Source: Actinomycetota bacterium
GTDB lineage: Bacteria > Actinomycetota > Acidimicrobiia > Acidimicrobiales > Ilumatobacteraceae
DNA: 7,659 nucleotides
NCBI GenBank assembly: GCA_005793785.1
Contig: SXPW01000149.1
Location: 1-7,659 of the forward strand
Reading direction: 5' to 3'
Part shown: in pieces, positions 1-5,804 of the stretch
Numbering within the stretch: the stretch's first letter is position 1
Layout: each line of letters opens with the position of its first letter
Notes under the pieces: generated by a model
What the model was told of the DNA's origin: nothing
Seen by the model: the letters and a program-made list of their open reading frames with translations, nothing else
The model's database searches: none
Program-made: the position numbers and the translations under genes

Positions 1-77
1 ACCACGTTGATAGGCCGGAAGTGGAAGCACGGCGACGTGCGGAGCTGACCGGTACTAATCGGCCGAGGGCTTGGATT
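1..77 (+). rRNA. rrl: 23S ribosomal RNA, 3' end (partial)
   Basis: This is the last part of 23S rRNA, cut off by the left window edge. The strings GTTGATAGGCCGG near position 6 and GAGCTGACCGGTACTAATC near position 42 match the conserved 3' terminal region of bacterial 23S rRNA. A small hairpin with a GCGA tetraloop (GCACG at 27-31 pairing with CGTGC at 36-40) sits where the family has its terminal helix. The exact 3' end is estimated by alignment from memory with the E. coli end and may be off by several bases, because the partner 5' strand of the processing stem is outside the window. Confidence 0.95.
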
Positions 78-141
78 GTGCTCGTGCTTACTCTGAAGTC
101 TTCAACCGATCGGACCACGGTTCGAGTCGGAAGGACAAAAA

Positions 142-262
<121 letters not shown>

Positions 263-274
263 TCTCAGTTGAGG

Positions 275-299
275 AGCCCCCGCGAAAGCGGGGGCTTTT
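275..299 (+). terminator. Intrinsic terminator of the rRNA operon
   Basis: A perfect 9 bp GC-rich stem (AGCCCCCGC at 275-283 with GCGGGGGCT at 288-296) is closed by a GAAA tetraloop and followed by a short T run (296-299). It lies 13 bases after the 5S end and should end rRNA transcription. It insulates the rRNA operon from the protein gene at 413. Confidence 0.93.
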
Positions 300-412
300 C
301 ACGTTTCCGGGATGGTTTTCATCCTTCGCGCGAGACCGTGGCTGCAATACTTCGCAGCGGTACCCAGCGGTGAGCCGTCGCGCCGCACGTGTTGCCGTAG
401 CGTTGGACAGTC
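300..412 (+). promoter_or_regulatory. Intergenic region, presumed promoter of the TPR gene
   Basis: These 113 bases lie between the rRNA terminator and the ATG at 413. Because the strong terminator precedes them, the downstream gene should have its own promoter here. A TANNNT-type -10 candidate, TAGCGT, is at 398-403, but no convincing -35 box is visible at the usual distance. If it is used, the transcript would begin only a few bases before the start codon. The weak ribosome binding site GGA is at 405-407. The same TAGCGT-N-GGA arrangement precedes the HAD gene. The promoter assignment is inference. Confidence 0.3.
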
Positions 413-1567
413 ATGTCACCCGAGGAAACGCCACGCAAGGACGACGACGATCCCCGTCGCAAGGGGCGACCACGCGGCGAGGGTCGTGGTGACCGGCGTG
501 ATGATCACCGTGGTCCGCGTCGAGAGGGCGGGCGTGATGATCGGCGTGGTCCGCGTCGTGAGGGTGGTCGTGATGGTGCGCCGCGGCGGGAGTGGAAGCC
601 GCGTGAGGGTGGTCCGCGTCGAGAGGGCGGCCGTGATGATCGCCGTGGTCCGCGTCGTGAAGGTGGGCGAGATGACCGACGAAACGACCGGCGCGACGAC
701 GTACCGCAGAACGAGGCGCAGCGTCGTCGTTCCGAGGTGTTCGCCCGCAAGGGTCCGAGAAAATACGGCAAGGACAAACCGTTCGGTCCCCGTCCCGATC
801 GCGAGGAGCGAGTCGTCGACGAAGGGTCCATACGGCCACGTCGTTTCGACAGTGAGAAACGGCCGCGTCGCGATGCCCCGCGTGGAAAGTCGCGCGAGGG
901 TGCCAGACAGGATGGTCCGCTCTTCCCAACGCCGCCAGCCCTGCAGGAGCCATTGGCCAGCGAAGTGCGGCGTGCAGTTGGCGAGCGCCGCTACGAGTTC
1001 GTGAGTCGAGCCGTCTCGCGAGCCTTGGTGGCGTACGACGCCGAGCGTTATCGCGAGGCCTTGGCGACGTTGAGCCAGGTGCTCGAGGATTTGTGGTTGA
1101 TCGCCGACATCCGCGTGTTGGCGGGTCGTTTGGAATACCGGGCCCAACATTGGAAAGCCGCCGCCGAACACCTGGAATTCGCTCGGGCGAGCGACCGCAC
1201 CGACATGACGAACATGCCCGTGCTCATCGACTGTTATCGCGCGCTCAAGCGCTACGAGATCGTCGACGAACTTTGGAGCGAGCTGAAGGAAGCGTCACCG
1301 CATCCGATGATCATGGCCGAAGGTCGGGTGTCTGCCGCGATGTCGTATGCCGATCGCGGTGACCTCAATTCCGCGATTCGCATCATGACCCACGGAACCG
1401 AGCCACGCCAGGTGCAGCCACATCACCTGTTGGAGTGGTACGTCCTCGGCGATCTACACGATCGCGCCGGCGATCCGGTCACCGCCAAGCGACTCTTCGT
1501 CAAGGTGGCCCACAGCGACGCCAAGTTTTACGACGTCGCGGCCCGACTCGCCGCCCTCGGCGAGTAG
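413..1567 (+). CDS. TPR-like repeat protein with long Arg/Asp/Gly-rich N-terminus (Rv1691-type)
   Basis: A 384-residue cytoplasmic protein of unknown function in two parts. Residues 1-170 are highly charged and predicted disordered. They hold four copies of GPRREGGRD (residues 34-42, 46-54, 67-75, 79-87) followed by a basic stretch up to about residue 165. Residues 177-384 are helical and TPR-like: paired amphipathic helices with small residues at packing positions, for example ALVAYDAERYREALATLSQVL (from 204), the YRAQHWKAAAEHLEFA region (242-257) and the final DLHDRAGDPVTAKRLFVKV region (347-365). No signal peptide or membrane segment is seen. An in-frame TAG at 398-400 makes ATG 413 the first possible start. 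By position, two genes before the HAD gene of the tlyA-nadK-recN cluster, it matches M. tuberculosis Rv1691, also described as TPR-like. TPR domains bind proteins, and Arg/Gly-rich tails often bind RNA, so a scaffold role near RNA or ribosomes is a guess. That it is a real coding region is well supported; its function is not. Confidence 0.87.
   Translation: MSPEETPRKDDDDPRRKGRPRGEGRGDRRDDHRGPRREGGRDDRRGPRREGGRDGAPRREWKPREGGPRREGGRDDRRGPRREGGRDDRRNDRRDDVPQNEAQRRRSEVFARKGPRKYGKDKPFGPRPDREERVVDEGSIRPRRFDSEKRPRRDAPRGKSREGARQDGPLFPTPPALQEPLASEVRRAVGERRYEFVSRAVSRALVAYDAERYREALATLSQVLEDLWLIADIRVLAGRLEYRAQHWKAAAEHLEFARASDRTDMTNMPVLIDCYRALKRYEIVDELWSELKEASPHPMIMAEGRVSAAMSYADRGDLNSAIRIMTHGTEPRQVQPHHLLEWYVLGDLHDRAGDPVTAKRLFVKVAHSDAKFYDVAARLAALGE
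512..666 (+). repeat. Intragenic repeats coding GPRREGGRD, including a 99-base-offset duplication
   Basis: Four repeat copies begin at 512, 548, 611 and 647. Bases 512-567 and 611-666 agree at 53 of 56 positions by my count, so a pair of 36-base units seems to have been copied as a block with a 99-base offset. Every spacing is a multiple of three, so the reading frame is kept. Within a pair the two units differ consistently (CGAGAGGGCGG in the first, CGTGA(G/A)GGTGG in the second), which supports block duplication rather than four independent copies. Confidence 0.9.
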
Positions 1568-1671
1568 TTGCTCGTTCCGCGGGAATCGCGACGAAGATTT
1601 TCGACTGACTTCAGCGACTGCCGCACACACCTCTCTGACCGTGGGGTGCGGTTCGAAGAAGGGGAGTGTGC
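1568..1671. other. Intergenic region between TPR gene and SSB-like gene
   Basis: In these 104 bases I see no gene and no convincing terminator. A 6 bp stem (CCGCAC at 1621-1626 with GTGCGG at 1646-1651) has a long 19-base loop and no T run. A ribosome binding site for the next gene lies at its end. Whether the two genes share a transcript cannot be decided from the sequence. Confidence 0.5.
1661..1666 (+). promoter_or_regulatory. Ribosome binding site that sets the start of the SSB-like gene
   Basis: GGGGAG, preceded by AA, is a good Shine-Dalgarno sequence. It lies five bases before the GTG at 1672. The alternative in-frame GTG at 1666 overlaps the site itself, so 1672 is the preferred start. 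Confidence 0.7.
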
Positions 1672-2088
1672 GTGACGAAACGAGCAGCCAAGATCGCCCG
1701 TGGGGCCAACGAACGATCCGGGGAATCCACGAACCTCGCCATCGTGCGCGGTCGATTGGTGGCGTCACCAACGGTGCGGGTCATCGACCGGCACCAGCGT
1801 GCCACCACGTTCGATCTCGCCACGCTCGTGGCAGGTCGCCGAGTCGTCGTGCCGGTGGTGGCGTTGAACATGGACCTACCCGTCGTCAAGGTGGGCGACG
1901 AGGTCACGACCTTTGGTCATGTGCGTCGGAGGTTCTTTCGGGTGGGCGCACGCACTCAAAGCGTGACGGAACTGCTCGCCGAGCAGATCGTTGTTGGGGC
2001 ATCCTCGAAGCGATTGGAGAAGTTGTTCGGCGCGGTGGTCGCACGTCAGCGCGAACTGCGCTCCGCAACGCTGCAACGCCAGGAGTAG
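1672..2088 (+). CDS. Divergent single-stranded DNA-binding (SSB-like) OB-fold protein
   Basis: A 138-residue protein whose middle part (about residues 21-108) follows the SSB pattern. It has the opening NLAIVRGRLVASPTVR (21-36), a strand with TTFDLA (45-50), VVVPVVA (58-64), KVGDEVTTFGHVRRRFFRVG (73-92, the GD.V...G.v..R strand and turn) and a final VTELLAEQIVV strand (98-108). SSB proteins coat single-stranded DNA through this fold. Residues 1-20 are a basic extension. The C-terminus (111-138) is a charged helix ending in QRQE and lacks the acidic DDDIPF-type tail with which canonical SSBs recruit partners. It has no tryptophan; a few phenylalanines (48, 81, 88, 89) could stack on bases. It is therefore more likely an accessory or paralogous OB-fold protein than the replicative SSB. 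The start is GTG 1672, chosen from the ribosome binding site. It is convergent with the DUF1015 gene, with 29 bases between them. The fold call is fairly secure; the substrate is not shown. Confidence 0.78.
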   Translation: MTKRAAKIARGANERSGESTNLAIVRGRLVASPTVRVIDRHQRATTFDLATLVAGRRVVVPVVALNMDLPVVKVGDEVTTFGHVRRRFFRVGARTQSVTELLAEQIVVGASSKRLEKLFGAVVARQRELRSATLQRQE

Positions 2089-2112
2089 CGAGCAACGAGC
2101 GACGAGCAACGA
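2089..2112. repeat. Short direct repeat CGAGCAACGA between convergent genes
   Basis: CGAGCAACGA occurs at 2089-2098 and again at 2103-2112, separated by GCGA, so the spacer is itself a variant of the repeat. It fills almost the whole 29-base gap between the stop codons of the SSB-like gene and the DUF1015 gene. No hairpin terminator for either strand is seen here. The function is unknown; it may be low-complexity filler. Confidence 0.75.
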
Positions 2113-2117
2113 CCCCG

Positions 2118-3299
2118 TTACGCGTCGAGTGGACGTAGGACCAAACCCGTCCGCAGTTTTGGTGTGAAGAACGTCGACTTCGGTGGCATGAGCAGGCGTT
2201 CGTCGGCCGTGCGACGGATTTCCGCTATGCCCGTTGGTCGAATGAACACCGCCACTTCGGCGTGCCCCGCGCGCAACTGAACGAGCACCTCGTCGAAACC
2301 GTGTTGGTACGCCACCTCGTGTCCGACACTGCGAAGAGCGAATTCCAACCGATCGCTATCGAGATCCCGCAAGCCGACGAACGCGTCGGGTTTGGGGGTG
2401 AGCCACCAGCCTGCGCCGGTTGCGTCCACCAAACAAAGCGACCCTCGTTGCGACATGTCGGGGATGATTCGTTTGGTGACACTGCCGCCGACTGGTTCGA
2501 CGTGGAACTTCGTGCTCAGCACACGTCGTAGATCGTCGGCGGTGATCCCGCGGTACAAACGGTGAATGGCGGCAATGCTCAACTGTTGTTCGACGAGTTC
2601 GCCGACGTAGGTCATCGTGGTACCGGCAGCCGCTTCGAGTTGGGTGCCGCGCATTTCATCGCGATACGTCCGGGCGATTGCGTAGCGATGATGGCCGTCG
2701 GCGATCAACACCGGCGCCGACGACACGAGTGACGCAATCGAACGCACCCGCATCGGGTCGTCGACGCGCTCCACGCGGTGTTGAACGCCGTCGCGGTCGG
2801 TGAACTCGCCGAGGAATTCCCCGGGTGCGATCAGGGCATCGGTGAGTTGCTCGCGCAGGGAGAGCCCCCACACCGGCGAGAGGTTCGATCGTGTGGCGCG
2901 GGTGAGGTCGAGTCGGTCGGTCTTGGCCTTCGGCGTCGTGCGCTCGTGGGGCAGTACACCGTCCGCGCCCTCGTCGACGACCTCGAGTGCACCGACGACC
3001 CCGACGGTGTTGCGCCGTTCGCCGCGGGCGTCGACGAACGACATCCGGTACAAGGTGAACGAAGGTCGCGGGTCGAGCACGAGTGTTCCGTCGTTGCGCC
3101 AACGTGCGAGCGTCGATGCGGCGTGGTCGTACGGATCGCCGCCTTGCGGCAGGTCGATCTCGACGATGTTGTGTTCGTGCTGTGCGGCGAGTGCGGTGCG
3201 GTCGTCGAGACTCAACACGTCGTACGGCGGTGCCGTCACGCGAGCGAGATCATGGGTTGCGAAATAGCGGAGTGCGCGAAAAGGAGCAAAGATCGGCAC
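2118..3299 (-). CDS. DUF1015 family protein (COG4198)
   Basis: A complete 393-residue cytoplasmic member of DUF1015 (Pfam PF06245), close to the usual length of about 400. Family motifs in order: the N-terminal FAPFRALRY (4-12), TAPPYDVLS (22-30), VLPHERTTPKAKTDRL (115-130), SNLSPVWGL (138-146), VLIADGHHRYAIA (197-209) and the C-terminal MPPKSTFFTPKLRTGLVL (371-388). The start is a GTG with an in-frame TGA two codons upstream on its strand, so no earlier start is possible; the ribosome binding site is weak. The biochemical role is not established to my knowledge. The DGHHRY motif resembles the DG.HR motif of the ParB/sulfiredoxin-like fold, to which the known free-serine kinases (SerK) belong, so a kinase or other phosphoryl-transfer role is a possibility, given as inference only. 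It is transcribed away from the HAD phosphatase, with 51 bases between the starts, so the two may be co-regulated. Confidence 0.92.
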   Translation of the reverse strand: MPIFAPFRALRYFATHDLARVTAPPYDVLSLDDRTALAAQHEHNIVEIDLPQGGDPYDHAASTLARWRNDGTLVLDPRPSFTLYRMSFVDARGERRNTVGVVGALEVVDEGADGVLPHERTTPKAKTDRLDLTRATRSNLSPVWGLSLREQLTDALIAPGEFLGEFTDRDGVQHRVERVDDPMRVRSIASLVSSAPVLIADGHHRYAIARTYRDEMRGTQLEAAAGTTMTYVGELVEQQLSIAAIHRLYRGITADDLRRVLSTKFHVEPVGGSVTKRIIPDMSQRGSLCLVDATGAGWWLTPKPDAFVGLRDLDSDRLEFALRSVGHEVAYQHGFDEVLVQLRAGHAEVAVFIRPTGIAEIRRTADERLLMPPKSTFFTPKLRTGLVLRPLDA

Positions 3300-3350
3300 T
3301 GCTCAAGATTGGCAGGTCGCCACCACCAATCCAAGTAGCGTCGGAAGCGC
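3300..3350. promoter_or_regulatory. Divergent promoter region between DUF1015 and HAD genes
   Basis: These 51 bases separate two start codons on opposite strands and must hold the promoters of both genes unless these lie inside the coding regions. On the + strand TAGCGT at 3336-3341 is a candidate -10 box, and GGAAG at 3343-3347 is the likely ribosome binding site for the GTG at 3351. On the - strand I see no clear -10 box. The gap is short enough that a single bound regulator could affect both directions. Confidence 0.4.
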
Positions 3351-4166
3351 GTGAAGGCACCGATTCTCTGCGATCTCGACGGAGTGGTGTGGTTGATGCA
3401 CCAACCGATTGCCGGCTCGGTGGATGCCATCGCACGATTGCGCGAGGCTGGGCACCGCGTGTTGTTCGTGACGAACAATTCCTCGGCTACCGTCGCCACG
3501 CAGGAAGCGGCGTTGGCCAAGATTTCGATTCCTGCCGTCGGCGACGTATGTACCTCGGCCCAGGCCGCGGCGTTGCTGCTTGCTCCGGGTGAGCGAGTGC
3601 TCGTCGCGGGCGGTCCGGGCATCGTTGAAGCCATCGAGCACGTGGGCGCGGTCGTGGTGGCGCGCACCGACGAATCAATCCCCGATGCAGACTTTGCAAA
3701 GCGGGCGGTCGACATCGACACCGTGATGGTGGGCTATCACGCGACATTCGACTATCGGGGAATGACTCGAGCCGTGACCCCCATTCTCGGAGGTGCGCGA
3801 TTGATCGGCACCAACGACGATCCCACCTATCCGACACCGGCGGGGCTCATCCCCGGCGGTGGAGCGATCCTGGCGGCGATCGCCAAGGCCGGTGGGGTAC
3901 GACCGATCATCGCCGGCAAGCCGTTCGCGCCGATGGGTCAACTCGTACGGCAACGATTGGGCGTCGATGATCTTCGAGTGGCGTGGATGGCCGGCGATCG
4001 AGACTCCACCGACGGCGCCTTCGCCCGGCTGGTCGGCGCACGATTCGGATTGATGCTCTCGGGAGTGAGTGAGTCACCGGATGATCGAACCGTTGCTCCC
4101 GATGGGGTGTTCGACAACCTGGCGGCACTCGCCGACACGGTGCTCGGTGCCACGGCGGGTGCCTAG
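3351..4166 (+). CDS. HAD superfamily subfamily IIA phosphatase (NagD-like)
   Basis: A 271-residue hydrolase with all four HAD motifs. Motif I is CDLDGVVW (7-14), with nucleophile Asp8 and acid/base Asp10. Motif II is FVTNNS (39-44), with Thr41. Motif III is the lysine of IAGKPF (Lys190). Motif IV is MAGDRDSTD (213-221), with acidic Asp216 and Asp221. The C2-type cap lies between motifs II and III (about 70-185), with GYHATFDY and TNDDPTYP typical of NagD-like enzymes. Such enzymes remove phosphate from small organic phosphates using Mg2+. By gene order it corresponds to M. tuberculosis Rv1692, reported as a glycerol-3-phosphate phosphatase, but the substrate cannot be read from this sequence. 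The start is GTG 3351: an in-frame TAG at 3336 blocks extension and the catalytic motif begins seven residues in. It is the first gene of the four-gene operon; its stop is three bases before tlyA. Confidence 0.94.
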   Translation: MKAPILCDLDGVVWLMHQPIAGSVDAIARLREAGHRVLFVTNNSSATVATQEAALAKISIPAVGDVCTSAQAAALLLAPGERVLVAGGPGIVEAIEHVGAVVVARTDESIPDADFAKRAVDIDTVMVGYHATFDYRGMTRAVTPILGGARLIGTNDDPTYPTPAGLIPGGGAILAAIAKAGGVRPIIAGKPFAPMGQLVRQRLGVDDLRVAWMAGDRDSTDGAFARLVGARFGLMLSGVSESPDDRTVAPDGVFDNLAALADTVLGATAGA

Positions 4167-4169
4167 CGC

Positions 4170-4934
4170 GTGGCACGACCGCAACGAGTCGATCGGGCGC
4201 TCGTCGCAGCAGGACTGGCAAGGAGCGAGGCCGAAGCACTCGAATTGATCGACGACGATCGTGTCACCGTGAACGGAGCACCCGTCCTCAACCCGGGACG
4301 ACAAGTGAGCGAGCGCGATCGACTGGCGGTGACGGAGGTGGAACGCTTCGTGAGCAGGGGCGGACTCAAATTGGAAGCGGCCCTTGAACACTTTGCGGTG
4401 ACCGGTGACGAGGTCAAGGTTCGCGACGCACGAGTGCTCGATGCCGGCGCCTCGACCGGGGGATTCGTCGACTGCTTGCTCCAACGTGGCGCGGCTCGGG
4501 TGGTGGCGTGCGACGTTGGACGAGGCCTGTTGCACCCCAGGATCGCCTCGGACACGCGGGTCGAGGTTTACGACGAGGTGAATGCCCGTGATCTCGGTGA
4601 ACTGATGCGGGTGGGCACCATCGTCGGGGGATTCGATCTCGTCGTCGCCGATCTCTCGTTCATTTCGCTCACGACGGTGATGGATGGATTGACGGCCGCC
4701 ACCCGCAGCGGCGGCACGCTGCTTTGCCTCGTCAAACCGCAATTTGAGGCCACCAAATTGGAAGTCGACAAGGGTGGCGGTGTAATCACCGATGACGCCA
4801 TCCGTCGGCGATGCATCGATGATGTCGGCGCGTGCCTGCAACGACACGGTGCCCGACTCGTCGGCGAGGTGGAGTGCGCCATCCCCGGACCGGCCGGGAA
4901 TCGTGAGCATTGGCTCCGCGCCGTCGCTCAATAG
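4170..4934 (+). CDS. tlyA: TlyA family rRNA 2'-O-methyltransferase
   Basis: A 254-residue protein with an N-terminal S4 RNA-binding domain (about 3-60, RVDRALVAAGLARSEAEA onward) and an FtsJ/RrmJ-like methyltransferase domain (about 61-254). The SAM site is VLDAGASTGGF (89-99). The K-D-K-E catalytic tetrad is Lys67 (SRGGLKLEAAL), Asp161 (VADLSF), Lys189 (LVKPQFE) and Glu246 (GPAGNRE). TlyA methylates 2'-OH groups of cytidines in ribosomal RNA (23S C1920 and, in mycobacteria, also 16S C1409), and its loss gives capreomycin resistance there. Two differences from the M. tuberculosis enzyme as I remember it: the linker reads ERFVSRGG instead of ERAWVSRG, one residue shorter, and the protein ends eight residues after the catalytic Glu, without the longer C-terminal tail. 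This raises doubt about which rRNA sites it modifies. The start is GTG, three bases after the HAD stop; the ribosome binding site is weak, suggesting translational coupling. Confidence 0.95.
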   Translation: MARPQRVDRALVAAGLARSEAEALELIDDDRVTVNGAPVLNPGRQVSERDRLAVTEVERFVSRGGLKLEAALEHFAVTGDEVKVRDARVLDAGASTGGFVDCLLQRGAARVVACDVGRGLLHPRIASDTRVEVYDEVNARDLGELMRVGTIVGGFDLVVADLSFISLTTVMDGLTAATRSGGTLLCLVKPQFEATKLEVDKGGGVITDDAIRRRCIDDVGACLQRHGARLVGEVECAIPGPAGNREHWLRAVAQ

Positions 4935-4944
4935 CCTGCAACGT

Positions 4945-5802
4945 ATGGCAAACGTATTGGTGGTCGCGCACCATACGCGCAGCGAGGTGCCACCACTCCT
5001 GGCGCAGCTGCGCGAAAGTTTGGAGCGCGCCGGACACCATCTGTGGTTGTGTGCAGCCGACGCGCAGGCCCACCACATGCCCCAGCTCGCCAGCGACCGC
5101 GATTCCGCCGATGCCGATCTCGTCGTGGTTCTCGGCGGTGACGGCACCGTACTGCGGGCAGTCAGCATGCTGAACGGGGCTCCGGTTCCCGTCCTGGGAG
5201 TGAACGTTGGAGTGCTCGGCTATCTCACCGAAGTGGGCGTGGCGGGTGCGGTCGCGGCATTGGAGAAGACGCTGACCGGGTCACCCGGACGGGACTACAT
5301 CATCGATGAACGAATGCTTCTGCAGGTGTCGGTGGCCAAAAAAGACCAGCCAACCACCGTGTGGCGTGCACTCAACGAAGCGGTGTTGGAGAAACAGCAA
5401 TCCGGTCACACCGTGTGGATCGACGTGGCGGTCAACCACGAACTCTTCGAGCGGTATTCCGCCGACGGAGTCATCGTTGCGACACCGACCGGGTCCACCG
5501 CCTACTCGATGTCGGCGCGGGGGCCGGTGGTGTCCCCGCGACATCGCGCGGTCATCGTCACGCCGGTGTCCCCGCACATGAACTTCGATCGCTCACTCGT
5601 CCTGGGTCCGGACGAACATCTACAGATGACCGTTGCCGGCACGCGACCAGTCGACGTGTCGATCGACGGACGGCGCGTGGTGAGTCTGGCGACCGACGAC
5701 GTGGTGACTTTCGCGCCGGATTCCTGTCGAGCACACTTCGTTCGTTTCACGCCACCGAAGTTCCACCAAATCCTGCGCTCGAAGTTCGGACTGTCGGAGT
5801 AG
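4945..5802 (+). CDS. nadK: NAD kinase
   Basis: A 285-residue cytoplasmic NAD kinase, making NADP+ from NAD+ with ATP or polyphosphate. Visible motifs: VVVLGGDGTVLRA (60-72) with the GGDGT loop and catalytic Asp66; NVGVLGYLTEV (87-97); LNEAVLEK (143-150), the NE pair that contacts NAD; SADGVIVATPTGSTAYSMSARGP (172-194, the NAD/ATP-binding signature); and VTPVSPH (205-211) followed by SIDGRRV (239-245). The length fits the family. I place the start at ATG 4945, 10 bases after the tlyA stop, because the family begins with a short strand such as VLVVAHHTR; the frame stays open upstream to 4792, but that overlaps tlyA and has no family counterpart. No Shine-Dalgarno sequence is evident, so translation probably depends on coupling to tlyA. 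The recN start is only two bases after its stop. Confidence 0.96.
   Translation: MANVLVVAHHTRSEVPPLLAQLRESLERAGHHLWLCAADAQAHHMPQLASDRDSADADLVVVLGGDGTVLRAVSMLNGAPVPVLGVNVGVLGYLTEVGVAGAVAALEKTLTGSPGRDYIIDERMLLQVSVAKKDQPTTVWRALNEAVLEKQQSGHTVWIDVAVNHELFERYSADGVIVATPTGSTAYSMSARGPVVSPRHRAVIVTPVSPHMNFDRSLVLGPDEHLQMTVAGTRPVDVSIDGRRVVSLATDDVVTFAPDSCRAHFVRFTPPKFHQILRSKFGLSE
5796..5799 (+). promoter_or_regulatory. Ribosome binding site of recN, inside nadK
   Basis: GGAG, formed by the last codons of nadK, lies five bases before the GTG at 5805. It fixes the recN start in a frame that is open much further upstream (to 5361) through nadK. Confidence 0.7.
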
Positions 5803-5804
5803 GC

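Noticed and set aside
112..135. GGTTCGAGTC resembling a tRNA T arm in the 23S-5S spacer
   Set aside because: The flanking bases do not form the 5 bp T stem, and there is no room for the rest of a tRNA after the 23S end.
512..666. Regularly spaced repeats as a possible CRISPR array
   Set aside because: Spacings are 36 and 63 bases in a coding frame, the spacers are themselves repeat-like, and the repeats encode a protein motif.
411..1171. Open frames of 180 and 251 codons on the - strand opposite the TPR gene, one with many His-Asp repeats
   Set aside because: The repeats are the mirror of the Arg/Gly/Asp repeats on the + strand. The + strand C-terminal half has a believable helical repeat pattern, and the - strand frames have no recognisable domain.
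1621..1651. Hairpin CCGCAC/GTGCGG before the SSB-like gene as a terminator
   Set aside because: Only 6 bp with a 19-base loop and no T run; pairing of this kind is common by chance in GC-rich DNA.
4792..4944. NAD kinase extended upstream to 4792
   Set aside because: This would overlap the C-terminal catalytic part of tlyA; the NAD kinase fold begins at ATG 4945.
5361..5804. RecN extended upstream to 5361 in the open frame
   Set aside because: The extension overlaps nadK in another frame, has no family counterpart, and GTG 5805 has a good ribosome binding site directly before the conserved N-terminus.
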